NCBI RefSeq assembly: GCF_907164915.1
Contig: NC_061863.1
Location: forward strand, 35,437,382 to 35,501,381
Length of the DNA: 64,000 nucleotides
Origin: Impatiens glandulifera
Lineage: Eukaryota; Streptophyta; Magnoliopsida; Ericales; Balsaminaceae
Direction: 5' to 3'
Each line of letters starts with the position of its first letter. Position 1 is the stretch's first letter. Shown piece after piece: positions 19,958-32,000 of the stretch. Position numbers and translations under genes: made by a program. The notes below the pieces were generated by a model. That model did not search any database, was not told where the DNA came from, and saw only the letters and a list, made by a program, of their open reading frames with translations.

Positions 19958-22900
19958 ATGGTGAAGAAAATCACTCTCGGTTACTGTACTTTGCAGGTGG
20001 ATTTTCCATCGGTGTATACGTTTGATCAACCGGAAGTGGTGAAGATGTTCCAAACCCTAGAATATTCTGGGTTAAGGAAGTATCTGGGCAGACCGTTCAT
20101 CTTCTACGAAGACGAAATTCGCGAGTTCTTCAAAACGACAACTATGGTGGATGACTCCATCGTAGAAACCGTCAACGGAACGGAGATTTCTTTTGACGAA
20201 GTAGTTTATGCGGAGTTCTTTGAACTTCCAACGGAGGGTCATCTATTCGACTTGGTTCTCTCTTCAAAAATCATGGAGGAGATGAAGACAACTTTCTCTG
20301 CAGACGGTTCGAAGATCCATGTGAATGGACTCAAGAAGGTATTCAAACCGCATTTCATTCTTCTGAACGACGTGGTGGCGAAGGCGCTTCAGGGGAAAGC
20401 TGGTTCCTTCAATCTCTATAGTCAAGACCGTTTTGACTATATGTGTGCTATCTCAAAAGGGATCTAGGTAAACTAGGCTCATACCCTTTTTCAGAACTTA
20501 TGCTACTCTATCAGTCAGACGAACAAAGAAAGTATTACATATGCGGCTCAACTTAGTCACTTATTGAAGCATTTTGGGGTTCCCGTTGGTGAACCGGTGC
20601 AGATCAATTCTCCACGAGTATTTTCTTCTCTTACAGTGGTTAGCACACTGACGAGGTTGAAGAACAACCTTGAATATGCATCTGGTGTTTCCAGTTTCCA
20701 GACCAGTGGAAAACCTTCCACCCGATCCAATCCTTCTGCTTCTGTTATGACAACAGGGGCAAAGAGAACCAAAACGGTGAACAAATCGGAGGCAAATTCC
20801 TCCAGTCTAAAAAGTCCAAACCAGAAGGACTCTGAATCTGTTGATTCAAGGTTGAAGAAAGGTCCAGGCGTACTTGCTGCAACCCTAATGTCATCATTAT
20901 CCACTCCCTTAACATTTTTGAGGAAACCTGCGAGGTCTTGTGCCTCAAAGGAGAAGAAGACAAGGGCGCCCCGAGCGTCTAAATCTGCAAAGGTGAAGTC
21001 TTCTAAATCTTTGGCCTCTGTTTCTAAATTTGATGTTCCCATAGTGGAACAAGCTGAATCTATATTCTCTCCTTTGAGAGAATCTGCCAAAGGGCCTGTT
21101 GTTGAGTCAGTCGGTCCAAATGATGAAACTGTTGACAGGATTGAGTCTCCTGTTGTTAAAACTGATCTTGTAGCTGCCGGTGTTACAGAGTCATCGCAAC
21201 CAGAACAATGTGATATTCTTACCCTTGTGGCTGATGAACCCATTATTCCAGTTCCTAAAGATTCTTTGGTAGCCGGGAAAGTTTCTTGTATGGAGCTTCC
21301 TGCTGAGCTATGCAAGAAACCACAATCTGCGTTCGAACTGTTGCGCTCTAGAAAACGGGCGGATGGAATCGTTATCGGTGAACCAAGACCTGCTCCAAAA
21401 CCCATAGAGGTTGTTAAAAAAGGAAAATCCATTGCAATTCAAGCTCCTGAGAAGGTATCTGAGGCAACGGGAATCGTTGACCTTATTTTGGATCAAGTTA
21501 AAGTTCTTACTCCTAAGTAATTGGGAATTTATGAGTCCTGGTCCATGGAGAGGCTATCCTCCAAGTACAACGACTCTCTATCAAACGCTGCCATAACAAA
21601 AGAATGGAATAAGAGGGTGAAAAACGAGAAAAAAGTCTTGAAATGGGCAAGAACTTCAGAAGTTGGTGAGGCTCTGAAGAAAAGAGAACTGGTGGAAGCT
21701 TGCATTTTTGGAAAAGCTCTTTTTACAATTTTTGAAGCCAGAAAAGCTAACTTCAATCCTGATGTGAAAGGAGCTGAGGTTGAAGTGAAGGTATTAAAGA
21801 AATTGAACGATATCCTGGACAATTATGTCTCTGTTGCTTCTAGACACATTCATGGCGCCGATTGCTCTGGCGTAGAACCTCTTAATGAAGAAGAAGCTAT
21901 GGATATTCCAGATGCCGACAATGATGCTGATGAGCTAGATGCTGCTCTCCTGATCGAATTCGGGAATCTTTCTACCGAAGAAAGATGCATTCTAGATCAA
22001 CCCTTCCAAGAACGTCCGAATGAAGAAGAAGAAGAAAATGTGAATGAATGTCCAATAGCCCGAACAAGCTCTTGAGATAAATGAAGAAGATATTCTTGTG
22101 GAAGATGTGACTGAGGAGGATTTTAAAGATCCTATTGAAGAAAACATGTTATTAACCCCTGTTGCGAGAACAGAGGTTGTTCAAGAGAAATTGGCCGAGG
22201 ATACTCAGCCAGAAACTGTCAGAACTAAGGGGGAACCCTCTAAAGAGAAAGACGATGAAGAAGAATGTTACTCATCTGAGGAGGAACAAGATCAGCAAGC
22301 AACTTTTGTGAAGCCCCGTCTATTTCCCGACACCATTGTAGGAAGTGTTCACGAAAACATCAACATTCTTCGTCACTACTCTAGAAATCTGAGCCTATTC
22401 AAAGTATGGCAGCAGAATCTGAAGATGTTTTGTCTCATGAAGAGTCATCTGCCAGAGGAAACAAAGTGTTAAGATCTATGAGATCTATGCTCTCATCACT
22501 TCAGAAGACCATGTCTCAGACCATGAACTCAAGGGAAGAAGAAAGAGAGAGCTTTCGCAATATTTTCAAGGTCCTCACTGAGCTGGATAACACTTTGAAG
22601 AAGAACACATATGAGACCCATATCGCGAATGTAAACTTTTCAAAGTTTGAAAAGGATCTCTTCAACCGTCAAAGTGAATTATTGGACATTGAAAGACAAT
22701 TCAATGATGAACGCCACAAGGAAACCATGGAAGAATTCAGTCTGGTGAAGAATCAGATGGTGGAAATTCAGGGTTGCATGAGTAGGAACGATAATGAACG
22801 TCAAGAATTTGCTGGTTCCATTGCTAGAAGGTTGCAAGCAAAGGAGGATGCAAAGGTAAATACTGAAGGTGCTCAACCTCGACCAGTTCAAGGAGAATCA

Positions 22901-23203
22901 AGCAGAAGAAATGATGGTGTGTCAATCGGCACAAGATCCAGACGAGCTCCAATCACTGATGATAATCCTAGGCCAACCAAGAGAGGTGGAGGTCGTAGCG
23001 GTGCTGAGCGTGGAGGTAGAAGTGGTGGTGGCCGGAGTAGGCTATCAAATATTGATCAAGGTGGACATGCCAGTGGTGGTGAACGCGGTGGAAGATCAAG
23101 TGCAGGCGGTCGTGGTGGTCGCGGCTATCCTCATTTCTTCAACATGCTTCCTGGTCAAGAGATGAGTCCAACCGATCCTCGAGTTAAAAGGGAAGAACAA
23201 TGA
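19958..23203 (+). pseudogene. E2 long accessory ORF with C-terminal RGG box (stops and frameshifts)
   Basis: This is a large accessory protein of about 1080 codons when its frames are followed. The ATG at 19958 opens an N-terminal module like ORFs A-C (LQVDFPSVY, FELPTEG). Stops are at 20465 and 20474, the second in the place of the Trp of the conserved NWA motif, and at 21518. The frame shifts near 22060 and returns near 22400. In order follow a Ser/Lys-rich region, a helical region, an acidic stretch (21890-22060), a coiled-coil segment (22480-22850) and a Gly-Arg-rich RGG tail (22981-23140). RGG boxes bind RNA, so an RNP role is plausible but inferred. Confidence 0.78.
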
Positions 23204-23378
23204 TATCTCTTCTTTCAACTTATTTAACTCTTCTAAACAATTGTCTTTGATGGTTTTTCGAATACTGGTTTTTGGATGAATGATGTAAGTGAACAAGGTT
23301 TTTGTTTATATATATGATGAATGCATGTTTTGATATATGTATGCAGGTTTGCAATTTCTTCATCAAAAAGGGGGAAAT
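23204..23378 (+). promoter_or_regulatory. E2 3' untranslated segment with polypurine tract
   Basis: AAAAAGGGGGAAA at 23365-23377 is followed at once by the LTR start TTGTTGGG, the standard plus-strand primer site. Only one tract was seen here, unlike the doubled tract in the E1 family. Confidence 0.82.
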
Positions 23379-25315
23379 TGTTGGGTCAAATTATATTGAC
23401 TAAGTGTTAAATAATTTAACCACTAATATTTTGATGATGAAATAACTTATGAGTTTTGATACAGGTGTATTGAAACAATATGTCATAAGACTTAGATCTA
23501 ATGAGGGTCATTAGACCGATTTTGGCTTTCATTGCATAAAATTAGACGTACAGTCTAACTCATCGGAGTTAGACGTGTAGTCTAATAGACGTGTAATTAG
23601 ACGGATGGTCTAATAGATACACCGAATTAGACGTAAGTCTAATGCACAGAATTAGACATACAGTCTAACTCATCGGAGTTAGACGTGTAGTCTAATAAAT
23701 GCACGGAATTAGACGTAAGTCTAATAGAATTAGACGTACAGTCTAACTCATCGGAGTTAGAAATGTAGTCTAATAAATGTACAGAATTAGACGTAAGTCT
23801 AATGAATACACGGAATTAGACGTAAGTCTAATATGTTTGTAATTAGACGGGTAGTCTAATTGTTATTTGGAATTAGACGTACAGTCTAACTCATCGGAGT
23901 TAGACGTGTAGTCTAATATATTTATAATTAGACAGGTAGTCTAATTTATGCAGAATTAGAAATGCAGTCTAACTTAAAGAAGTTAGACGTGCAGTCTAAT
24001 AGAATGTGAAAGTTAGACGTGCGTCTAACTCCTTCAGACAAGTCTGAGGTAGAACCGAAATTAGACGTGCAGTCTAACTCAGTGGAGTTAGATGTGCAGT
24101 CTAATGGTTATTGTATAATTAGACGTGTAGTCTAATTAATGAAAGTTAGACGTGCGTCTAACTCCTTCAGACAAGTCTGAGGTAGAACCGGAATTAGACG
24201 TGAAGTCTAACTTAGTGGAGTTAGACGTGTAGTCTAATGGTTATTGTATAATTAAATGTGTGGTCTAATTAATGAAAGTTAGACGTGCGTCTAACTCCTT
24301 CAGACAAGTCTGAGGTAGAACCGGAATTAGACGTGCAGTCTAACTCAGTGGAGTTTGACGTGTAGTCTAATGGTTATTGTAATTAGACGCGAGTCTAATT
24401 CTATTAGACCAGGTGGTCTAATAGACATTTTTCTATTAGAAGGAGATGACTTATGTCATTATACTGATTTTCACACTTCGTCTAACTTAAATACGTCTAA
24501 TGCTAAGTTTAAGCAGTATGCTTGAATCTAGCATTTCACTTACCCACGTGCTATAGCTGTACCCTACTTCTGCTCCACTTTCTAGTGAAGATTAGTACAA
24601 CAACTATACTTATCCAATCAAGGAATGCCACGTAAGAGAATTTTCCTCAAATTACTTGTTTTGCAGGTACATCCCTGATGGAATATTCGACGCACTACCA
24701 TTTCTGTACGGCCACGATCCTTGTGCTCAGCACCTGCTGTGTACAATGGAGGCTCTCCAATGAAAGTGTGCCACGTATCATTTCTTGAAGTTTCGACCGT
24801 TAGCCCCCGCTCAGTATTTCACAAATCCAAAGGACAACGGACGAAGCACCTGTTACTTGCCAATCTTTCTTACTGAAACTATAGAGAATTCAAGACTTTG
24901 AATATTGTGAAGCTTCTTTCTGATTGTACTGTGTGTGAATCGAGAGAGAGAGATCTAGAATCAAAACACTTTTAGCTGAGTGATATTCTTCATCTTGTAA
25001 TTGAACATAAAGTGTTCTGTTCAATAGTGAACTAAGTGTGTGTAAACTGTATTTGATTCTAATCATATTATAGTGAATCCTTTCGGTGGTTGGAAGAAAA
25101 GGTGACGTAGGAGAGTTTCTCCGAACATCCATAAACAAACTGCTGCGTTCTTCTTTTCTGTCATCTTTTCATATTTCATCTTGTACTTCAAACCCAAGTA
25201 AACAATTCCGCCTTGAATCATTTTCAAGTGTTTATATAAGTTTGCGTAGAATAGAAAGAGAATTAAATCCTAACAGGATTTCTTTCAAATCGTTTTTCAT
25301 AAGCCTTCATCCTTA
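23379..25315 (+). repeat. 3' LTR of E2 (about 1937 bp, 3' end missing)
   Basis: This is closely similar to the 5' LTR, with the same palindrome array (about 23540-24425) and conserved core (25093-25135). It stops after TTCATCCTTA. The final ~40 bp present in the 5' LTR (through CCTATCA) are absent, and the sequence passes straight into the interrupted E2m LTR. The end was lost by a small deletion or a recombination at the junction. Confidence 0.87.
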
Positions 25316-26281
25316 TCTAAAAGAGTTAGACTGCACGTTTAACTCTCATCTGTAAGACTGCACGTCTCACTACGTTTTTGTTAGACTGCACGTCTAACTA
25401 CGCCTGTTAGACTACATGTCTAACTACGCATCCCTTCAGACTAATCTAAAGGAGTTAGACTACATGTCTAACTCTCATCTGTTAGATTGCACGTCTAATT
25501 ACGTATCCGTTAGACTGCACGTCTAACTACGTATCCGTTATACTGCACATCTAAGTACGTTTGTTAGACTGCACGTCTAACTACGCATCCCTTCAGACTA
25601 ATCTGAAGGAGTTAGACTGCACGTCTAACTCTCATCTGTTAGACTTCACGTCTAACTACGTATCCATTAGACTGCACGTCTAACTACGTATCCCTTTAGA
25701 CTAATATGAAAGAGTTAGACTGCATGTCTAACTCTCATCTGTTAGACTGTACATCTATCTATGTATAGTTAGATTGCACGTCTAACTACGTCTGTTAGAC
25801 TGCACGTCTAACTATGTATGTTAGATTGTACGTCTAACTACATATGTTAGATTGCATGTCTAACTATGTCTGTTAGACTGCATGTCTAACTACACATCTG
25901 TTAGACTGCACGTCTAACTCAATGCATCTAATGGCCAATTAGTCTAATGAACCTCATTCAGACTTAGTCTAATATAATATGTTTTTCATACACCTACATC
26001 AAAAAATAAATTCAGGACAACACAAAACATTTCTTCCTTCCCTCTAAGTTGAAGGCTAATCTTTTTCCCTATCCTCCTTTATCTCTTCCCCCCTTTTAAC
26101 ATCATCTGGGAAGAGAATCAACAGCAGAATCTAGGGCTAAAGTTAGAGCCGAGTTGAGCTCGTCCCTATTTCTCTTCTTCGATCTGAGCCTGTTCACCCT
26201 AAGAACATAATCGACAACCTTCTAGTTGTTCAAGATTTTGGAAGAGGAGTGAAACCCGTGACCAGGTTCATCAAGAATACA

Positions 26282-26895
26282 TCAAAGGAATGCGCAAAGA
26301 GAAGCGTCATAACCGAAGATCTTCTTCCAGGAGCAGATCATTTTGACCAGGTTGTTGAAGAGGAATTTTGACCAGTTGATGGCTACACCTCTTTTTATGG
26401 CCACCATTATTTCAAATACCTTCGTACAGTAGATGTAGGAGGAGTCTTTTGCAAGAAGGGATTTGTAGATAATGTCGTTGAGTAGGGCATACTTAACTTT
26501 CAAGCAGTTACTCTTCACGTGATACTGAACAGTAAAAGTTTCCTCTTTGGAGGTTTGATCTGAAAGGACATTTATCATTTCAGAAAAAATCTCATTTGAG
26601 GAAGAAGGAAACTCATGGATTCCTTCGGTTGGGAGTCTAAAGAACAAGTCAAATGTTTCTTCAGAGAACAGATGTCTTTGCCAAGAATATTCGCACAAAT
26701 GTATTTGTTGTGGTAAATGCTAGCGATTTCGAAGAACTCACGAACGGCTTGTTAGTTATAAATGTAGTGAGGGAGAAGGAACTTCTTCAACCCAGAAGCT
26801 TTCAATGATTCAAACATTTGAACCATTCTAGGAATCGTCAGAGTAAAAACAGATTTGAAATCTACTTGCAGGGATTTTGGACTGAAAGAAGTCAT
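26282..26895 (-). pseudogene. E2m accessory ORF fragment (stop and frameshift)
   Basis: The minus-strand ATG at 26895-26893 opens a frame beginning MTSFSPKSLQVDF, like the E2 accessory ORF. A TAA at 26754-26752 and a frame change near 26660 break it. The second frame carries FFRLPTEGIHEF and INWSKFLFNNLVKMI, the two hallmark motifs of the ORF A-C module. It ends at 26282, only about 240 bp before the polypurine tract, so the coiled-coil and RGG parts seen in E2 are deleted. Confidence 0.75.
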
Positions 26896-27598
26896 TTTGG
26901 CAAGAATTTAACGATTCAAATTCTAGAGAGAGAGACAAGGATTTAGGAGTACTCAACCATTTGAGTGACACCATTCATTAAATATCAGATAGCTAACGTA
27001 TAACAATTAATGTTTAATGATTATACCAACCGTTAAAAATCTTAAAAACCTATTCCCAAGGGACACAACTATAAATTAATATTAATCATGAATCTGCACA
27101 GTTAATATTAGACGTATAGAAGAAAGTAATCAGAAATTTTAGTCACTTTTGACAAATTGAAAGACACATGTCTTCAATCTATTTGAGAAGTAACTGATTT
27201 AATTTTGGCGGGAAAAAGTACATAGACAGATACATTTGTAGATGACAGCTGTCCCGAGAGCCAGAAGATGAAAAGTCTAAGTACACAAGTAGTTAGACTA
27301 TTTATCTATTTTTCACATTCTTCACTTGTAATTGGGAAATCTGTCTATTAGACGTTGTCGTCTAATCAAGTTTGTCTTATAAACGTTTAACATCTATTAG
27401 ACGTAGACGTTTAATTACGCATAAACATCACGTGTTGGACGTGTATTTGGTTAGATGTGAGCTTCCACTACTCTTGTCATAAAAACGTCTAACGTCTATT
27501 AGACGTATACGTCTAACCGCGCAGGTTAATTAACCAAGACATGGGTTCCCGAAAGAAGATAAAGACTGCTTCAGTAGACGTACGTCTAAGTAGTTATG
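26896..27598 (-). promoter_or_regulatory. Upstream region of the E2m accessory ORF with TTAGACGT words
   Basis: No gene is visible. Between about 27110 and 27590 occur ATTAGACGTAGACG, ACGTCTAACGTCTATTAGAC and GACGTACGTCTAAG. This mirrors the E2 spacer at 19240-19765. Near the ORF an AG-rich stretch (26923-26933; CTCTCTCT on the coding strand) forms the leader; only weak TATA-like sequence is visible. Confidence 0.45.
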
Positions 27599-28744
27599 TG
27601 TTAGGATCTAGATCGCGGTAGGCGGACCGGGGTCTGTCCAGTTAGCGCGTCTCACTCAAAGTTTGGTGATTAATCCGGTTAGAGATTAACACCGGGTTTC
27701 AATACTACACAAAGTTTCACAAACCCTTGAACCTAGTTCAAGTGCGGAAGTGGTTTGTTTCAGGTTGAAGCAGCACACACACTTGATGGACAGAACCGGA
27801 TTTAGATGAGGTCGGTTTGGGATTTAGTAAGTCGGTTTAGGCAGAGTCGGTTAGAGCATACGACCGGCATAAAGTAAATAACAAGACAGAATTTTATGGA
27901 TGTTCTGAGATAAACACCTACGTCACCCCTCCTCTCGAAACCGCGAGAAGGATATTCATTAAGGAATACACAAACACAATCCGATCAAGACTTATTTTCT
28001 GCTCGATAACACTCGTACAATTTTAACCGAAATTGTAATCACTCTTCAAATAAAACACTTAAGCTCTAAACCTTGTAGAGAAATAAACTTGCAATAAATC
28101 TTAGAGCTTGTAGTTGGTAGAATTCGTTGACTGGTTTCTTATGCTGCATTTATTTCTCTTCAGCTCCTTCTTTTATAGGTGAAATGTGCAAACGGTCACA
28201 TTTTATTTCCTTGAATCTGATTGGTTAAGTAGAGGTTCAGTGATTCAGACCTGGCGGTCTAGGCTTCAGACCTGGCGGTCTAGACTTCCAGTGTATAGAT
28301 CAAACCGGCTAGGTTTGTCTTTTACTCAATATGGAAACTGTTGGTTGGACAGTTGCTTGTACCTGGAGGATTGCGCCTCTGATTTATCCTGGAGTGGAAA
28401 GATCTTGTCGGACGATCTTCTGCAGCCTGCATACTTTCTTCAGACTTGTATGAATATGGCAATACTAAAGTCTGTCCCCTCGGTATCATCCTCAACAGAT
28501 ACTCGAAGTATCTATTTGTACTGGTCGGTTGTTTATGTTAACCGGATGACTTCTGGTTTTTCCATAACTTCAGATTGACCGAATGTTCAATGATTTTGGC
28601 CTTCTGATTTGATTGGTCATGTCTTCTTGTTCGGTCAGGTTTTTGTTCGGTTGGATTGCTTGACCGGTTGAGTAACTTGACTGTTCCTGCACAAGAGATT
28701 TGTTTTTGTTAAGTTCTATTTAACCGATCTAATTTTATCTAACA
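27599..28744 (-). repeat. 3' LTR of E3 (1146 bp)
   Basis: In plus orientation it runs TGTTAGGATC...ATCTAACA, the inverse of the E1 LTR. The TATA box (CTTTTATAGG on plus, about 28169-28178) and the conserved TATGGATGTTC...ACGTCACCCC core (27895-27938) are present. Between 28233 and 28275 the unit CAGACCTGGCGGTCTAG occurs twice as a perfect AGACC/GGTCT palindrome. Confidence 0.86.
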
Positions 28745-28990
28745 ATTTCTCCCTTTTTGATTATTTTATTTAAAATATTCAAAACTATGTAAGAATGCAA
28801 ATGTAAGCCGATTATTTTTAAAAGTTTATTTGGACGGATTTTTGAAAACTGACTTGGAAGAATTTTTCGAAAAATTTTGGGAAAATTTTGAGAAAAACTT
28901 TTGGAAAAATTTTATATCTTATCTTATCTAACAATTTCTCCCTTTTTGATTATTTTATTTAAAATACTCAAAACTATGTAAGAATGCAAA
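28745..28990 (-). promoter_or_regulatory. Doubled polypurine tract of E3
   Basis: The block TCTAACAATTTCTCCCTTTTTGATT (tracts at 28745-28758 and 28934-28947) occurs twice, about 189 bp apart, next to the LTR. This matches the E1 arrangement on the other strand. Confidence 0.78.
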
Positions 28991-31739
28991 AGTAGGCCGG
29001 TTTCCAAAAATACTTGATATATATATATATGAAATATACTAAGGTAAAGATACTTTATATATATAAAACTAAAGTAAACATGGAAATATAAGTAAAGAAG
29101 CCCGTATTTCTTCGATCTGGGCGGCAAGAATTTTTCCAGCTGTTCATTAGTTGCTTTTCCCTTGACCGCTGGAACCGGCCTGGATGAGGATCCTTGACCG
29201 CCTGAAGTGCCGGTGAAAGGAGAAGCCGGTGGAGCAAATGATCTGATTGGAGCTACGTCAAGACCTCGCGGTCTTTTGCTTAGCGGTACTTCTTCTTCAT
29301 CGAGATCTTCATTTGAAACTAGGTTGCTTGGAGGGTCGATGACCGTGTCGGTAACTCTGTCCAGTAACTTTGAAACCGCCACCCTCTTGGAAGAATTCTT
29401 TCTCTTTCTTGTAGTCGGACCGGACGGAGGAGCAACCTCTTTGGACTTGTGATGAGCCTCGGCGAAATCATTGTATGCAGTCTGTTGGCCGATTAGTCGA
29501 GCCGCGTCTTCATTCTGCTGAACCACTATGGCCGGTCCCATGTTTTCTAATGTCTGCAGTCGTCCGACCAGGTTCGCATCTGCCTCCGCCGTTTCCTTTT
29601 CAAGTCGGTTTTGCTCATCCAAGGCATCCTGAAGCTTCTGGGCCGCGAGCGCATTTGCCTCCTCGAGTGCTTTGTTGGCTGCCAGTTTTGCCGCTATCAA
29701 CTCCGCCACCTGTTCTGTGACCGCCTTTAGTTCAGCTTCGGTCTTGACATGCTTTTCCTCAAGCATTACCACCCTCTCAAGTGTAGAACTGGCTTCGACA
29801 CCGGATTGAGCCAGGTCCTCATCAACCTTCTTCAGCCTTTGATCAATTGTTGCTTGGGATTGTTTTGTCATACCGACCTTTTGGATGGCAAGAGCGAGGT
29901 CGGTCACCAGCTTCTTAGTTGCCTCCTCCAATGCCTTAGTTCTGTCAATATAGTCGCTGTACAACTGATCGGTCGTGCCGTAATTGTCTTCAACGGACGT
30001 GATCCGGTCGACCGCGGATTTTAGCTCTTTGTTTGCCGACTCAATCATCTCGATGGATTTAGTCGCAGTTTCTTTTATCTTCTTTTGCCACGGCCGAATC
30101 GCGGTATTGACAAATTCCTCGATGAGGTTCTTTACCCTATCTTCTGTTATAGTAGGTACCGAATCCCCGGTTTGAACAGAGACTCGCTGGTCGGTGGGCG
30201 GTGTACCCGTTCCGAGGTTGGTGGTGTTAATTTCCTGTTCCGGTTGAGGAGAGGAATGCTCATTGTCGGTCGGATTCGGACCGCCCTCATCCTCAGGTGG
30301 GGATCTAGAGAAGTTCGACGTCTCCTGTTGCTCGGGCTCCGCTTCTAACTACTACATCTCCTCGGTCAGTTCCCTTTCCTTGACCGCTAGCATGTCCAAT
30401 ACTAAGAGCTCAAGTTGAGAGTCCGCTGTCCCTGGGATATGCTTTCCTTGGAGACGTCGGATGTGTTCGGTGAGCCCTAGTAACCGAGCATGTGGCTCGA
30501 CCATCCTACTTCGTCGTAGGGCGGTCATGACGCTCTGAGCCTTTGTGAGGCTGACTACCTCCGCCTCCATCTCAACCAGCTTCTCGAATTTTTGGTCAAC
30601 TGTGAGATCCGGTAGCATGTTGATGTAGAATATTTCATGCCGGTTCAGGGCCCATTGATAGTAGACGTCGGTTGCCGCGTGAGCCTGCTCATGAATCTCT
30701 TCCATGATCCTGTTGACGATGTCCTCGGCCGTTTTCCGGATGTGTTCATCCGTAGATTCATCTTCCTCTTGTAGTATGTTCGAGCCGGCATCAGCATCAT
30801 AATGTCGGACCGATTGGTCTTCGACCATTGGTCCTTTCCCTTTTCCGGTGTGTTGTGAAGCGGTTCGGCCAGAGCTGGATGCCGAATTTTCAGTGTTGAG
30901 GGTGTCAGACTGCGAATTAGCCGATTCAGTTGGTTTCTTATCCCTCTTGCTTCCGGATTTTTCTTTGACCGGAGCCGTTTTCTTTTTAGCCTGTTTCTTC
31001 TTTCGGCCGCTTGTAGAACCCGTGACCTTCTTTTTGCTTTGCTTGTCCTCCAGATTAATAAACTGATGGGATTTGATAACTTTGTTGAGGGCGAGGAAAA
31101 CACCAGGGCCGGTGTTTATGTTGTAGTGATGCATCAGTTTACCGAGTGGGATGGCGTATCCCCATGACCGTTTGGATGTCGGATCCACCATCTCACATAA
31201 GTTTGCGAAAACCACCTTCGCCCAGTTGATTTTGATGTCGTTGACCAAACCGGCAATCATCTCAATCTTTATCCGGGTGAGGCTATCATAGTTGCCTCCT
31301 CGCGCTTGAACCGATTTGGTGAAGATGTTCATAGTGGCCTAAACTCCGGTTTAAGTGAGGTTTTCTTACCGGATACCGCGATAGGAACCTTTGTTTCCGA
31401 AAGATCCCGGCAAGCGGCCTAGAAAGTTTTCTCGTTTGTGGCCACCGAGAAGTCGCTCTCCTCGGAAGGTAGATGTAGTACTTCGGCAACCGACTCCTTC
31501 GTCAGTTTGAGCTGTTGTCCGCATATAGTTGCGATGATTGTCCTTTCGGTGAGGATGGCGGTTTGAAAGAATTCGTTGACCGCATCCTAATATAAGACGA
31601 ATGGCCCGGTCAAGAAATGTTCGAAACCGGACTCGGAGATCTGGGTTAACACCCGCTTTGCCTCCGCCGAACCGTTCGCTCGAACTTCATCGAAGTCGAC
31701 TTGGACGATGTGGTTGAAAAGCACAGATTCACGACCCAT
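28924..31739 (-). pseudogene. E3 accessory ORF C (multiple stops)
   Basis: This is a homologue of E1 ORF C. The ATG is at 31739-31737 (MGRESVLF). In-frame stops are at 31589-31587 and 31421-31419, a frame change lies near 31335, and two consecutive TAG codons are at 30354-30349. The remaining frames keep NWAKVVFANL, a Lys-rich GRKKKQAKKK stretch, an acidic/serine-rich part, a coiled coil (about 29400-30050) and a KRPR cluster. The last open frame runs past the expected C-terminus into the polypurine tract, so its true end is unclear (perhaps near 29100). Confidence 0.78.
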
Positions 31740-32000
31740 TGTAGTTTGAATAAATCGAGAGATTGAAGGATTGCAAGTTCTGAGAGGTTTGAGCGCTAGA
31801 GAGAGAAAGCCGATTCGCGTGAGAATGAAAGAAAATAGCTAAGGACCCTATTTATAGTCGCGGGTTGGAATTTCAACCGCCGCGAACCATCACATCAGGA
31901 TTGGGCGGGAATTTTCCCTCCAAAATGCTTTGGGCGGCAAGTGATGGGCGGGAAACTTTGAGCGGGCTTTTGATGCGGTTATTTAACCGTGAAGAGGCGG
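31740..32000 (-). promoter_or_regulatory. E3 ORF C promoter with E2F-like words
   Basis: On the minus strand a TATA box (CTATAAATAG, plus 31849-31858) precedes a CT-rich leader. Upstream, within about 31905-31975, are TTTTCCCTCCAAAA (as TTTTCCCTCC on plus), GGGCGGC and GGGCGGGAAACTTTG. The last contains TTTCCCGCC in reverse, matching the plant E2F consensus TTTSSCGC. The next LTR cuts the region at 32000. Confidence 0.5.

Larger units (their letters stand above)
15157..25315 (+). mobile_element. E2: pol-less Sirevirus-like element with gag and long accessory ORF
   Basis: This is a 10.2-kb element with both LTRs (15157-17133 and 23379-25315), a primer site, a gag-like ORF, a promoter-containing spacer, a long accessory ORF and a polypurine tract. 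Integrase, RT and RNase H are completely absent: gag is followed directly by a spacer like the E1 post-pol spacer. It lies inside the LTR of a minus-strand relative (E2m). Without pol it would need enzymes supplied in trans, and its own ORFs are now broken by stops. Confidence 0.88.
25316..27598 (-). mobile_element. E2m: rest of the 3' LTR plus accessory-ORF end of a minus-strand element
   Basis: 25316-26029 is the first 714 bp (minus strand) of the LTR continued at 13897-15156, again with many TTAGACTGCACGTCTAAC units. Purine-rich tracts (26030-26046 and AAAAGGGGGGAAGAGAT at 26081-26097) precede it as expected for a 3' LTR. Further right lie a broken accessory ORF and its upstream region. 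The element is cut at 27598 by the E3 LTR; its gag, pol and 5' LTR are not seen. Confidence 0.8.
27599..32000 (-). mobile_element. E3: 3' part of an E1-family element (LTR, ORF C, promoter C)
   Basis: This is a minus-strand fragment: 3' LTR 27599-28744, doubled polypurine tract, ORF C (to 31739) and its promoter to 32000, where the next LTR begins. Everything upstream is missing or displaced. It could be the left part of E5 separated by E4, but both E3 and E5 carry their own copy of promoter C, which argues against a simple split. Confidence 0.8.

Noticed and set aside
20557..21432. 291-residue ORF on the minus strand
   Set aside because: Antisense shadow of the E2 accessory ORF; composition mirrors the opposite strand and no motif is seen.
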